NCBI GenBank assembly: GCA_003246295.1
Contig: QKAS01000034.1
Location: forward strand, 1 to 64,000
Length of the DNA: 64,000 bases
From: Clostridia bacterium
GTDB lineage: Bacteria > Bacillota > Clostridia > Lachnospirales > Lachnospiraceae
Direction: 5' to 3'
This document shows, piece by piece, positions 1-8,846 of the stretch; position 1 is the first letter of the stretch, and every line of letters begins with the position of its first letter. Position numbers and translations under genes: made by a program. The notes under the pieces are model-generated. The model saw only the letters and a list, made by a program, of their open reading frames with translations, did no database searches and was not told the DNA's origin.

Positions 1-101
1 GTTTGCGACGGGTTATAATAAATTAAAAAAAATACTGTACAAATAATTTTTAATAAAAAAATTTATTAAAAATATGATATTCATGATAAAGGAGGAACGA
101 G
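1..101 (+). promoter_or_regulatory. Leader of the first gene with a 12-bp AT-only inverted repeat
   Basis: The stretch is very AT-rich. Bases 46-57 are perfectly complementary to bases 62-73 with a 4-base A loop, giving a 12-bp stem of A and T only. A TATAAT hexamer at 14-19 could be a -10 box, but its -35 would lie outside the window. A strong ribosome binding site, AAAGGAGG at 88-95, sits 6 bases before the ATG at 102. No coding sequence is seen here. The function of the repeat is unknown; it lacks the GC-rich stem of an intrinsic terminator. Confidence 0.4.
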
Positions 102-1394
102 ATGCGGGTTTTATGGTTATGTAACATATGTCTGCCGGTCATTGCTGAAAAGCTGGGTATTCCATCAAGCAGCAAAGAGGGATGGCTTACAGGGCTTTCT
201 GGTGCACTTGTCACATGCGGTGAGAGTAATAAAATAGAACTTGCTGTCTGTTTTCCTTTAAACACAGTTAAGCCTGGGACTTTTCAAAAAGGAATGGTCG
301 CAGGTATGACTTATTATGCTTTTTATGAAGAAGTATCAAAAGAAACGCTATATGAAGAAACAATGGAGACTGCATTTACTGCAATCCTTCAGGACTACCA
401 GCCGGATCTTGTTCATGCCTTTGGAACAGAGTTTCCGCATACACTGGCCATGGCAAAAATGTATGCAAGGCCAAGCAGGATGCTGATTGGAATACAGGGA
501 ATCTGCCAGTCGTGCGCGGAGCATTTTTGTGACGGGATTCCTGATTACATTAGAAACAGATTCACGCTGCGTGATTTTTTAAAACAGGATAATATCAGGC
601 AACAACAGGATAAGTTCAGGATACGTGCAGAGCATGAGAGACAGGCAATTGCTATTGCAGGAAATATAACTGGACGTACCAGATTTGATAAAAGTTATGT
701 AGAGAGCATTCATAGAGGCGTCCAATATCATTTTATGAATGAAACACTTAGAAGCAATTTCTATCAAAAAGAATGGAAGCTGGCAGAATGTGACAGACAT
801 ACCATTCTGCTAAGCCAGGGAGATTATCCCCTCAAAGGATTTCATTTATTCTTAGAGGCGCTTCCTTTTATACGAAAAATTGTTCCTGATGTAAAAGTAT
901 ATGTTGGCGGCAATTGTATCGTGAAACAGGACTCGTTAAAGAGCAGACTGAAACGATCCTCTTATGGCAAATATTTACTGGAACTAATTCATAAAAATGA
1001 GTTGGAGGACGTTGTGGTCTTTACCGGTATGCTGAATGCACAGGAAATGTGTGACAGAATGCTGAAAACCCACGTGTTTGTTTCCCCTTCCATGATAGAG
1101 AATTCGCCTAATTCTGTAGGAGAAGCCATGCTATTAGGAGTCCCTGTTGTCTCAAGCGAGGTGGGAGGTGTTCCCGACATGCTAGAGGGTGAACAGGAAG
1201 GACTCTTTTATCCGGCACTCGAGGCGAACCAGCTGGCGCACCAGATTGTCAGAATCTTTTCTGATGACAGACTGGCTGAAAAGTTATCAGAACAGGCCAG
1301 AAACAGAGCAATTAAAACACATGATCCTCAGTCTAATACGACACGTCTGTTGGAAATTTATGAAAAAATAACGCAAAACGGTGAAAAAGAATGA
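102..1394 (+). CDS. Glycosyltransferase family 4 (GT-B)
   Basis: The 430-residue protein is a cytoplasmic GT-B retaining glycosyltransferase that should transfer a sugar from a nucleotide donor to a lipid-linked glycan. The C-terminal half holds the family signature: a lysine-rich phosphate-binding segment near 236-250 (LLSQGDYPLKGF) and the E-x7-E motif at 333-341 inside MIENSPNSVGEAM. The N-terminal acceptor domain is divergent. The start is set by AAAGGAGG six bases upstream. The stop overlaps the start of the next gene by four bases, so the two are translationally coupled. Donor and acceptor cannot be told from sequence. Confidence 0.85.
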   Translation: MRVLWLCNICLPVIAEKLGIPSSSKEGWLTGLSGALVTCGESNKIELAVCFPLNTVKPGTFQKGMVAGMTYYAFYEEVSKETLYEETMETAFTAILQDYQPDLVHAFGTEFPHTLAMAKMYARPSRMLIGIQGICQSCAEHFCDGIPDYIRNRFTLRDFLKQDNIRQQQDKFRIRAEHERQAIAIAGNITGRTRFDKSYVESIHRGVQYHFMNETLRSNFYQKEWKLAECDRHTILLSQGDYPLKGFHLFLEALPFIRKIVPDVKVYVGGNCIVKQDSLKSRLKRSSYGKYLLELIHKNELEDVVVFTGMLNAQEMCDRMLKTHVFVSPSMIENSPNSVGEAMLLGVPVVSSEVGGVPDMLEGEQEGLFYPALEANQLAHQIVRIFSDDRLAEKLSEQARNRAIKTHDPQSNTTRLLEIYEKITQNGEKE

Positions 1395-2605
1395 AATTAG
1401 TAACAGTATCCAATTATATCAATCATCATCAGATTCCGCTTTCGGATGCGTTGGATCAGACACTGCAACAACGTGAGGATGGGAGCTCCTATACGTTTAT
1501 ACAAACAGAACCGATGGAAGAAGAACGTAGAAAAATGGGATGGGAAGCTTCATTAAAGGAGTGCCCTTATCTTAAATTTTATTACAAGGAACCAGAGCTT
1601 TGCGAAACGCTGATCAATGATGCTGATATTGTAATTTTTGGTGGTGTAGAAGATGAGAGTTATATTATCGAAAGGCTAAAACATAATAAAATAGTCATTC
1701 GTAGCAGTGAACGACTGTACAAGGAAGGCACTTGGAAAGCAATATCACCCAGGGGACTGATGAAAAAATATAATGACCACACCAGGTATGCCAGGTCACC
1801 CGTTTATCTTTTATGTGATGGAGGATACGTAGCTTCAGACTTTCATATTGTGAGAGCTTATCCTGATAAGATGTTCCGATTTGGATATTTTCCAAGAATG
1901 AAGGAATATGACATCACTCAGCTGTTGCATCATAAAAAGGAAAAAGGATATCTTGAGTTATTATGGGCTGGTAGAATGATTGACTGGAAGCATCCGGAAA
2001 TGGTCGTAAAACTTGCCAGAACATTAAAAGAACAGAAAGTTCAAGCGCATATTACCATGATTGGAGACGGACCATGCCGTGAAGAAGTGCTACGGGAAGT
2101 GAAGCAGGCAGAACTTTCAGAACAAGTCATTCTAAAAGAGTTTATGCCACCTGAAGAAATCCGAAAAGAAATGGAACGAGCAGATATTTATTTATTTACC
2201 AGTGATTATAAAGAAGGATGGGGTGCAGTTTTAAATGAAGCCATGAATAGTGGCTGCGCAGTGATTGCAAGCCATGCACCAGGTGCAACCCCTTATTTGA
2301 TTCGTGATGGAGAAAACGGACTGGTTTTTAAAAGTGGTAACCAGACAGAGTTCACAGAACTTGCATTACGGTTAATCAGAGATGCGCACTTACGTACTTC
2401 GCTTGCAGAACAGGCATATGAGACCATTAAAAATGAGTGGAATGCCAACGAAGCAGCGAGACGCCTTCTGGTGCAGTGTGACCGGATTGCCATGGGACAG
2501 CCCATTGACTTTGAAGCATCTGGGCCTATGAGTAAGGCACCCATTATTGCACAACACAGAATGTATGGACACTTAAAAGGAGATCATCACACATGGAACA
2601 GCTGA
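1391..2605 (+). CDS. Glycosyltransferase family 4 (GT-B)
   Basis: This 404-residue protein is a second GT4-type enzyme. The C-terminal donor domain is recognisable from LLWAGRMIDWKHP at 190-202, a GDGP turn near 225 and the E-x7-E motif at 275-283 (EGWGAVLNE), followed by a GLVF segment. The N-terminal half has an FGGVEDES segment near 83-90 but no further diagnostic motif. It overlaps the upstream gene by four bases and the downstream GT2 gene by thirteen, which points to one transcript with coupled translation. The substrate is unknown. Confidence 0.85.
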   Translation: MKLVTVSNYINHHQIPLSDALDQTLQQREDGSSYTFIQTEPMEEERRKMGWEASLKECPYLKFYYKEPELCETLINDADIVIFGGVEDESYIIERLKHNKIVIRSSERLYKEGTWKAISPRGLMKKYNDHTRYARSPVYLLCDGGYVASDFHIVRAYPDKMFRFGYFPRMKEYDITQLLHHKKEKGYLELLWAGRMIDWKHPEMVVKLARTLKEQKVQAHITMIGDGPCREEVLREVKQAELSEQVILKEFMPPEEIRKEMERADIYLFTSDYKEGWGAVLNEAMNSGCAVIASHAPGATPYLIRDGENGLVFKSGNQTEFTELALRLIRDAHLRTSLAEQAYETIKNEWNANEAARRLLVQCDRIAMGQPIDFEASGPMSKAPIIAQHRMYGHLKGDHHTWNS

Positions 2606-3576
2606 TTTCGGTCATCATACCGATCTATAATATTAAAGACTGTCTGCCCAGATGTGTTCACTCTGTCTGCGCGCAGACGTGGAAAAATATAGAGATTCTT
2701 CTGGTAGATGATGGTTCTACAGATGGTACAGCACAGCTTTGTGATGAACTTGCGCTGGAAGACGAAAGAATCAGGGTGTTTCACAAAGAAAATGGTGGTT
2801 CTTCTTCTGCAAGAAATTTTGGTCTGAATCATGCAAAGGGAGATTATGTAGGATTTGTTGACAGTGATGACTGGATCGATCAGACCATGTATGAAACATT
2901 ATATCATCTAATGCAAAAGACCGGATTACCGATCGCACAGACTGGAAGAGATGAAATGGCTGAAGATGGATCAGAATTACCGCTGATCTGCATTCCGCCT
3001 GAAAAAGATATCATAATCGAATCAGAAGATTTTCTGAAGGAACTTTTAATGCATCAGGGCGATTGTTCTTTTTGCACGAAACTGTGTGAACGTTCCTTGT
3101 TTGCAACCAGAAGATTTCCGGAAGGAATCTTAAATGAAGATTTTTTCCTAATGATACATATGCTCAAAGAAATCAAAGGAATTGCAAGCAGCCATAAATC
3201 GTTGTATCATGTTTTTTACAGGATTGGAAGTAATACAAGAAAGCAAAGCAAAGATGAGTTTCCAAGAGTATTTGCAGATTGCGTGGAGAATGCAGATGTG
3301 GCAATGCAACTGGTTGAAAAACATTTTCCAAGGCTGATACAGCAAGCTTTCAGGTTTGGCATATTCCAGCGGCTGGAATATCTGTTGCACATACCAATCA
3401 GATTCATGCAGAAAGAAAATATTGAATATAAGAATGTAGTATATTTTCTTAGAAAAAATTATGGAAAAGGAATACGATCCCCTTATCTGAGTGTGAAAAA
3501 CAAATTGTATCTGACTTTATTTGCAATTGCACCCAGAACAATACGGGTGCTTCATAAGAGGATCCGTGGATTATGA
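2593..3576 (+). CDS. Glycosyltransferase family 2 (GT-A)
   Basis: The 327-residue protein has a typical GT-A fold start (SVIIPIYNI), the nucleotide-binding DD at 39-40 within DDGSTDGT, an NGGSSSARN segment near 67-75 and the metal-binding DSDDW at 90-94. The C-terminal part is the helical region common to capsule and lipooligosaccharide GT2 enzymes, with no membrane segment. It should add a sugar with inversion from a UDP donor. Its ribosome binding site, AAAAGGAG, lies inside the end of the upstream gene. It ends in a four-base overlap with the next gene. Confidence 0.88.
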   Translation: MEQLISVIIPIYNIKDCLPRCVHSVCAQTWKNIEILLVDDGSTDGTAQLCDELALEDERIRVFHKENGGSSSARNFGLNHAKGDYVGFVDSDDWIDQTMYETLYHLMQKTGLPIAQTGRDEMAEDGSELPLICIPPEKDIIIESEDFLKELLMHQGDCSFCTKLCERSLFATRRFPEGILNEDFFLMIHMLKEIKGIASSHKSLYHVFYRIGSNTRKQSKDEFPRVFADCVENADVAMQLVEKHFPRLIQQAFRFGIFQRLEYLLHIPIRFMQKENIEYKNVVYFLRKNYGKGIRSPYLSVKNKLYLTLFAIAPRTIRVLHKRIRGL

Positions 3577-4643
3577 AAGACAGAATTTATGTATGTCATA
3601 CCTATTATCATGTGTATGTATCATTTTTAAAAGAGTTTGCACTGGATCCTGAACGAAAAGGTGGTGCTACGATTTTATTAAGCTCGCTTTCAACAGATTT
3701 TGAACAATTGGGGGAGCGTTTAAAAGCACTTGATTTTTTTGAAGATGTGATTCCATTTGATGAAAAGCGGGATACTTTTTTCCCTGAATTAAAAAAATGG
3801 AAAACAAACAGAGGAAATTTGATTTTTAACATGATTTCCCGCATCATTTTTACAAGAAAATATGCAAAGCTTGAATCTGCATTCATTCCTGTCAGATTTC
3901 AGGACTATAAGGATATCTATGTATATTGTGATTCGGATCCGGTTGGATATTATCTGAACCAGAACCGGATTTATTATCATGCCATGGAAGATGGAATTAA
4001 TTGCCTGAAAATATATGATGCAGCAAGATTCGATAATAGAGGATGCTTTGGATTAAAGGCATGGATGTCAGGAAAAAATCTGATCTTTATTCAAAATGGA
4101 TATGGAAAGTATTGTCTTGATATGGAGATTAATGATAGGTCCTGTCTAAAGTATGACTGTAAAAAATATATTGAGGTTCCAAGAAAACAGATGGAAGAAG
4201 CATTGAATTCCACGCAAAAGCAACTTATCATCAGGGCTTTTGTTCAGGATTGGGAGCATTTGACACAGCAGATCCATCACGCAAAACCAGAGTCTAAAAA
4301 TATCATTCTACTTACAGAACAACTCTGTACCCTGCCAGTCAGGGAACAGATATTTCGGGATATCATAGAGGATTACTGTCAGGATGCAAGGGTGTTCATC
4401 AAACCACATCCTAGAGATGAACTGGACTATGAGGCACTTTTCCCGGAACATATTGTTATCAAAGGCAGATTTCCAATGGAAGTTCTGAACCTGATGGAAG
4501 GCGTTCATTTTCATCTGGCAATTGCTGTCTTTACACAGGCAGTCTATGAAATGGACTTTGTTGATGATATCCTGTTTCTGGGAGAAGATTTTATGGATCA
4601 GTACGAGGATCCGGATGTACATCGTTATAATGATAAAATATAG
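3573..4643 (+). CDS. Sialyltransferase-like glycosyltransferase (GT52/GT38 type); candidate pseudaminic acid transferase
   Basis: This 356-residue protein opens with CHTYYHVYVSFLK, much like the N-terminus of GT52 lipooligosaccharide sialyltransferases. It carries the two hallmarks shared by bacterial sialyltransferase families: an acidic E-D-G motif at 139-141 (HAMEDG) and the HP motif at 279-280 within KPHPRD. These families use CMP-activated nonulosonic acids; Asp140 would be the catalytic base and the HP pair would bind the CMP phosphate. No sialic acid synthesis genes are in the window, but a complete CMP-pseudaminic acid pathway starts about 3 kb downstream, so pseudaminic acid is the most likely donor. 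Family assignment is by motif; the donor is inference. Confidence 0.7.
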   Translation: MKDRIYVCHTYYHVYVSFLKEFALDPERKGGATILLSSLSTDFEQLGERLKALDFFEDVIPFDEKRDTFFPELKKWKTNRGNLIFNMISRIIFTRKYAKLESAFIPVRFQDYKDIYVYCDSDPVGYYLNQNRIYYHAMEDGINCLKIYDAARFDNRGCFGLKAWMSGKNLIFIQNGYGKYCLDMEINDRSCLKYDCKKYIEVPRKQMEEALNSTQKQLIIRAFVQDWEHLTQQIHHAKPESKNIILLTEQLCTLPVREQIFRDIIEDYCQDARVFIKPHPRDELDYEALFPEHIVIKGRFPMEVLNLMEGVHFHLAIAVFTQAVYEMDFVDDILFLGEDFMDQYEDPDVHRYNDKI

Positions 4644-4670
4644 AAACACATGCAGGGATAGAGGTATGGA

Positions 4671-6407
4671 ATGAAAATTCTTAAAAAGATTAACCTATTG
4701 TTAGACGGAAAACAAAAAAGAAAAATGGTAATTCTATTGTTTGGAATGCTGATAGGCGCAATACTGGAAACAGCAAGTATTTCCCTTGTCATACCAGTTG
4801 TCAGTCTGGTCATAAGTCCGGATGCAGTAGAATCCAATGCTTATATGGCGTGGCTTTACCAGACCCTGAATCTTACCAGCAAGGAGCAACTTACAATCAT
4901 TGTTATGTTGTCATTGATTGTGGCATTTGTATTAAAAAATTTATTTTTGTTTTTTCAACAGAAGATGATGTACTCATTTATCTATGGAAATCAGTTTTCA
5001 ACGTCAGAACGCATGATGAGGAACTATCTGCGTCGTGGATATGAATTTTATTTAAATAGTGACACGGCTGTTATACAGAGAAGCATTACCTCTGATGTCA
5101 ATAATATGTATGCCCTGATATTGGCTGTTCTACAGCTTGTTTCAGAAGTTATTATTTTCGTTTCGCTGACGGCAATATTATTGGTAGTGGATGCCATGAT
5201 GACACTTGTGATTGCGGTATTGCTATTAATCACATTAATGCTGATCAAAGCAGTCATCAAACCAATTATGCAGAAAGCAGGAATGGAAAACCAGGATTTT
5301 TACAGTGGATTATTTAAATGGATTTCTCAGACTGTTACTGGAATTAAGGAAGTTAAAATCGCAGGAAAAGAACAGTATTTTGTAGATGAATATGTGAAAT
5401 GTGGGAAAGGATATGTGGAAGCAGTTCAAAAATACAGCCTTTATAACAATACACCAAGATTACTAATAGAAACGGTCTGTATTATTGGAATGGTTGGCTA
5501 CATGCTATTTATGATTTTAACAGGTAGAGCTATGGCGGATATGATACCTGTTATTTCAGCATTTGCCATGGCGGCTATGAGATTGATGCCATGTGCGAAC
5601 AGGATTAACAATCAATTGACTTCCCTGGCCTATTTTGAACCATTTTTTATGGGAGTCAGTGATCATTTACAGGATGAAATCAGTGGCAATAATATTGATA
5701 TGAGTTTTGCTAAAGATACAGACGCAAGACTACCGATCCAAAAACAGATCCATTTGAAAAATATTACATATGCATATCCAAATACGGAGACACTGATTTT
5801 CGATCATGCCGATATGGAAGTACCAATTGGTGCTGCAGTTGGTATTGTAGGAAGCTCAGGATCAGGAAAAACTACCATCGTGGACGTGCTGCTCGGACTA
5901 TTAGAAATAAAAGAGGGCACGATTTTTGCAGATGATGTGGATATAAAAACGCAGTACCGGGCGTGGTTAAAAAATATAGGATACATTCCGCAGATGATTT
6001 TTATGCTGGATGATACAATCCGTAAGAATGTTGCATTTGGGATTCCGGAAGAGAAGATAAGCGAAAAACGGATTTGGGAAGTATTAAAAGAAGCCCAGTT
6101 GGATGAGTTTGTAAAAAGTCTTCCAGAAGGACTGGATACAGGGATTGGAGAAAGAGGAATCAGACTTTCGGGAGGTCAGCGTCAGAGAATTGGTATCGCA
6201 CGTGCATTGTACCATGATCCACAGGTGCTGATATTAGATGAGGCGACGTCGGCACTTGACAATGATACTGAAGCAGCCATTATGGATTCTATTAACCGAT
6301 TCCACGGTAAGAAAACATTGATTATCATTGCACACAGACTGCAGACCATTGAGAAATGCGACATTGTATATCGTGTTGAGGGTGGAAGTATCAAACGTGA
6401 GCGCTAA
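4671..6407 (+). CDS. ABC transporter, fused membrane and ATPase domains; lipid-linked glycan flippase (PglK/WlaB-like)
   Basis: The 578-residue half-transporter has about six membrane segments in the first 300 residues and one ATPase domain after it. The nucleotide-binding signatures are intact: Walker A GSSGSGKT at 394-401, LSGGQ at 499-503, Walker B ILDEAT at 521-526 and the H-loop histidine at 555. It should work as a homodimer. This type flips lipid-linked oligosaccharide or exports lipid and glycan. It has a close paralogue at 53769-55520 with the same layout, for example a shared YEFYLN segment near 124. A structured intergenic element follows directly. Confidence 0.85.
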   Translation: MKILKKINLLLDGKQKRKMVILLFGMLIGAILETASISLVIPVVSLVISPDAVESNAYMAWLYQTLNLTSKEQLTIIVMLSLIVAFVLKNLFLFFQQKMMYSFIYGNQFSTSERMMRNYLRRGYEFYLNSDTAVIQRSITSDVNNMYALILAVLQLVSEVIIFVSLTAILLVVDAMMTLVIAVLLLITLMLIKAVIKPIMQKAGMENQDFYSGLFKWISQTVTGIKEVKIAGKEQYFVDEYVKCGKGYVEAVQKYSLYNNTPRLLIETVCIIGMVGYMLFMILTGRAMADMIPVISAFAMAAMRLMPCANRINNQLTSLAYFEPFFMGVSDHLQDEISGNNIDMSFAKDTDARLPIQKQIHLKNITYAYPNTETLIFDHADMEVPIGAAVGIVGSSGSGKTTIVDVLLGLLEIKEGTIFADDVDIKTQYRAWLKNIGYIPQMIFMLDDTIRKNVAFGIPEEKISEKRIWEVLKEAQLDEFVKSLPEGLDTGIGERGIRLSGGQRQRIGIARALYHDPQVLILDEATSALDNDTEAAIMDSINRFHGKKTLIIIAHRLQTIEKCDIVYRVEGGSIKRER

Positions 6408-6457
6408 TCATAGTTTTTGACAGTTGGTTTGTGTGTTAGATAAACTTAGATATTGCG

Positions 6458-6599
6458 TCCACCTGCCGTCATATAATTCCAAAGTCGGAGACGCTTGCGC
6501 TTCACTGGATACGCAGCGGGACGTAAGGCTCCAAAGGACAGAGCCTAAGTCCCGACGAATCCACAGACTCCTATTTGAAAATTATATGACGGCTGTGGA
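6458..6599 (+). ncRNA. Structured intergenic element, copy 1 (possible conserved RNA)
   Basis: A 142-base element folds as one long hairpin. The outer stem is a perfect 14-bp pairing of 6465-6478 with 6580-6593, extended outside by 6458-6462 with 6595-6599. Inside it are short helices 6480-6483/6574-6577 and 6487-6490/6568-6571. The core has CGCTTCACT at 6498-6506, a helix 6506-6510/6559-6563, GCAG at 6513-6516, and an apical hairpin of two helices (6517-6522/6549-6554 and 6526-6531/6541-6546) around a GTA/AA internal loop. The same layout and core motifs recur at 29226-29371 with different stem sequences. No T-run follows, so it is not a normal terminator. The strand is assumed to be that of the operon; the family is not identified. 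Confidence 0.6.
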
Positions 6600-6656
6600 A
6601 TGTGAAGCTCAATTTGATATAAATTGATAGCAGCAGGGCGTTAGGTAAATAAGAAG

Positions 6657-6699
6657 GATGTTAGCTGATGTTTGATGTAAGTAATAAAAAGCATGATGT
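6657..6699 (+). repeat. Four short GATGT direct repeats
   Basis: GATGT occurs at 6657-6661, 6667-6671, 6674-6678 and 6695-6699, between the structured element and the GT2 gene. Spacing is irregular. They could be a protein binding array or chance in AT-rich DNA; nothing else supports a role. Confidence 0.25.
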
Positions 6700-6749
6700 A
6701 AAGAGATTTAAGCTTGACATAAGGGGATAAAAATTTGAGAGGTTAGCGG

Positions 6750-7778
6750 ATGAAGCTGAGTATAATTGTGCCAGTTTATAATATGGCTGGGGATGGTAAG
6801 CTGAAATTTTGTATGGATTCGTTGCTGGCGCAAAGGGTGAAGCCGTTTGAAGTGATCGCTGTAGATGATTGTTCTTCGGATGATTCACTTGAGATCCTTC
6901 GGGAGTATGAGAAGCAGCATCCTGACGTTGTGAAGGTGATTGCATCAGATATTAATCAAAAGCAGGGAGGCGCAAGGAATCTTGGTCTGGATGCGGCAAG
7001 TGGTGAGTGGCTTGGCATGATTGACAGTGATGACTGGATCGTACCTGATTTCTATGAGAAATTAATTCGTAAGGCAGAAGTGACGGGGGCAGATGTTGTA
7101 GGATGTGATTATACCCTTGTAAATACGCATACGATGGAACCGGGAGAGACAATACAGAATAATGATGATAGTCAGACAGGGGTATTAACGCATTCAAAGT
7201 ATAAAAGTCTGATTCTGCGTCCAGGGAGTATGGTAATCAAGGTTTATAAAAGAAGTGTCATTGAAGAAAATCAGCTTCGTTTTCCAGAAGGAATTTTCTA
7301 TGAAGACAATTGTGCCAGTCCAATCTGGATGATGCATTTTAAACAATTTGAAAAAGTGAACGAACCTCTATATTATTATTACCAGCATGAAGCTTCCACG
7401 GTACATGTTGTAAGCGAAGAACGTTGCCAGCATCGGATGAAGTCCATGGAACTTTTATTGGAAGAAGCAAAAAAAAGAGGATTCTATGAATCTTACAAAA
7501 ATGAATTGGAGTTCAGATTTTCTGAACTTTACCTAAAAAATACCTTGTTTTCTTATATGCAGGGAATGCAAAGAAAGCAGATGCGATTATTGAAAGAACT
7601 TGCAAGCGGGATGAAAAAAAGATTTCCGGACTTTGAAGAAAATACTTATTATATCAGCAGTACAGACAAGGAACAAAAGAAACTGTTGCATATGTTTATG
7701 AAGTCAGAATATAGATTTATGATTTATTACAAGCTACTGCAATTTTACAGGACTAAAATCAGGCATATTCGGAACTAA
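6750..7778 (+). CDS. Glycosyltransferase family 2 (GT-A)
   Basis: The 342-residue protein begins MKLSIIVPVYNM and has the GT2 residues DD at 39-40, a GGARN segment near 73-77 and DSDDW at 92-96. The remainder is the soluble helical C-terminal region of capsule-type GT2 enzymes. The ATG follows GAGAGG by seven bases. It stands alone between two regulatory gaps: the structured element lies upstream and a strong promoter for pseB lies downstream. It could act on the glycan that receives pseudaminic acid, but this is only from position. Confidence 0.85.
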   Translation: MKLSIIVPVYNMAGDGKLKFCMDSLLAQRVKPFEVIAVDDCSSDDSLEILREYEKQHPDVVKVIASDINQKQGGARNLGLDAASGEWLGMIDSDDWIVPDFYEKLIRKAEVTGADVVGCDYTLVNTHTMEPGETIQNNDDSQTGVLTHSKYKSLILRPGSMVIKVYKRSVIEENQLRFPEGIFYEDNCASPIWMMHFKQFEKVNEPLYYYYQHEASTVHVVSEERCQHRMKSMELLLEEAKKRGFYESYKNELEFRFSELYLKNTLFSYMQGMQRKQMRLLKELASGMKKRFPDFEENTYYISSTDKEQKKLLHMFMKSEYRFMIYYKLLQFYRTKIRHIRN

Positions 7779-7791
7779 AATCATCTAAGAT

Positions 7792-7820
7792 TTGTCATCA
7801 TAGCGTTTCTGTGATAAAAT
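7792..7820 (+). promoter_or_regulatory. Sigma-A type promoter for the pseB operon
   Basis: TTGTCA at 7792-7797 and TAAAAT at 7815-7820 are separated by exactly 17 bases, each matching the consensus at five of six positions. The pseB ribosome binding site, AGGAGGG at 7836-7842, and its ATG at 7851 follow. This suggests that the pseudaminic acid genes can be transcribed separately from the upstream glycosyltransferase genes. Confidence 0.6.
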
Positions 7821-7850
7821 AAACTGTTAAAATTTAGGAGGGTACATTCA

Positions 7851-8846
7851 ATGTTAAATAATAAAACAATCTTGATTACTGGTGGAACAGGCTCATTTGG
7901 TAAGTGTTTTACTAAATATGTACTGACACATTACAATCCAAAAAAAATCATTATTTACTCAAGAGACGAATTTAAACAGTTTCTGATGGCAAATGATCTG
8001 AAAGAATATGCTTCAAAATTACGTTTCTTTATTGGGGATGTAAGAGATAAAGAAAGACTGGAAAGAGCATTTGAAGGTGTTGATTACGTGATTCATGCAG
8101 CAGCGATGAAACAGGTTCCAGCATGTGAATACAATCCAAATGAAGCAATTAAGACAAATATACATGGAGCACAGAACGTCATTGATGCAGCACTTGATAA
8201 AGGTGTGTCAAAAGTCGTTGCTCTTTCTACAGATAAAGCAGTAAATCCCGTCAATCTTTATGGAGGAACAAAACTGGTCTCCGATAAATTATTTATTGCA
8301 GCAAATGCGTATGCAGGAAATAAAGATGTCAGTTTCTCAATTGTAAGATATGGAAATGTAGCGGGCAGCAGAGGATCGGTTATACCATTTTTCCAGAATC
8401 TGATCAATAGAGGGGAAGAAAAACTTCCAATTACAGATTACCGTATGACACGGTTTTGGATCAGTCTTACACAAGGTGTTGAACTTGTAATCAAAGCATT
8501 AGAAGAAGCAAAAGGTGGCGAAACATTTATTTCTAAGATTCCATCTTTTAAAATTACAGACCTGGCACAGGCAATGTTACCAGGATGTGAAATGCCGGAA
8601 GTAGGAATCAGAGAAGGCGAAAAATTACATGAGATTATGGTTACAGTGGAAGATTCTATGACTACTTACGAATATGATAAACATTTCATTGTCTATCCGC
8701 AGATGGTCTGGAGCGAAACAAAAAGACCAATTCCAACAGGGAAAAAAGTAGAAGATGGGTTCTCTTACAGTTCTGATAATAATACAGAGTGGCTGACCAT
8801 TGATGAAATGAAGGAACTATTAAAAGAAGTAGACCTCGAAAAATAA
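7851..8846 (+). CDS. pseB: UDP-GlcNAc 4,6-dehydratase (inverting), pseudaminic acid step 1
   Basis: PseB dehydrates UDP-GlcNAc with C5 inversion to the 4-keto-6-deoxy-L-altro sugar, the first step to pseudaminic acid. The 331-residue length fits the soluble PseB form rather than the long membrane PglF form. It has the Rossmann motif GGTGSFG at 11-17, the catalytic TDK at 127-129 and the Y-x3-K pair at Tyr137 and Lys141 (NLYGGTK). AGGAGGG lies eight bases before the ATG, and a good promoter precedes it. The other five pathway genes follow in order, which makes the assignment firm. Confidence 0.95.
   Translation: MLNNKTILITGGTGSFGKCFTKYVLTHYNPKKIIIYSRDEFKQFLMANDLKEYASKLRFFIGDVRDKERLERAFEGVDYVIHAAAMKQVPACEYNPNEAIKTNIHGAQNVIDAALDKGVSKVVALSTDKAVNPVNLYGGTKLVSDKLFIAANAYAGNKDVSFSIVRYGNVAGSRGSVIPFFQNLINRGEEKLPITDYRMTRFWISLTQGVELVIKALEEAKGGETFISKIPSFKITDLAQAMLPGCEMPEVGIREGEKLHEIMVTVEDSMTTYEYDKHFIVYPQMVWSETKRPIPTGKKVEDGFSYSSDNNTEWLTIDEMKELLKEVDLEK

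Larger units (their letters stand above)
6408..6749 (+). other. Gene-free stretch of 342 bases with a structured element and four GATGT repeats
   Basis: This is the longest gap without a gene. It contains the large inverted-repeat element listed separately, four copies of GATGT at 6657, 6667, 6674 and 6695, and a perfect TTGACA at 6714-6719 with no convincing -10 box at the right distance. The ribosome binding site of the following GT2 gene, GAGAGG, is at 6737-6742. No convincing open reading frame is seen on either strand. Confidence 0.6.

Noticed and set aside
46-73. 12-bp inverted repeat as a terminator
   Set aside because: The stem is A and T only and too weak to act as a Rho-independent terminator.
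4308-4649. Reverse-strand reading frame of 113 codons
   Set aside because: It lies wholly inside the sialyltransferase-like gene, has no ribosome binding site or recognisable motif, and is a shadow frame; the same holds for the other reverse-strand frames.
6458-6599. Element as an intrinsic terminator
   Set aside because: Neither this copy nor the one at 29226 is followed by a T-run, and both are far longer and more complex than a terminator hairpin.
6458-6599. Element as an insertion sequence or MITE
   Set aside because: No transposase is near, the outer stem sequences of the two copies are unrelated, and I see no target duplication. A mobile origin is not fully excluded.
6714-6719. Perfect TTGACA as a promoter for the GT2 gene at 6750
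   Set aside because: No -10 hexamer lies at 16-18 bases; the place is taken by the ribosome binding site.
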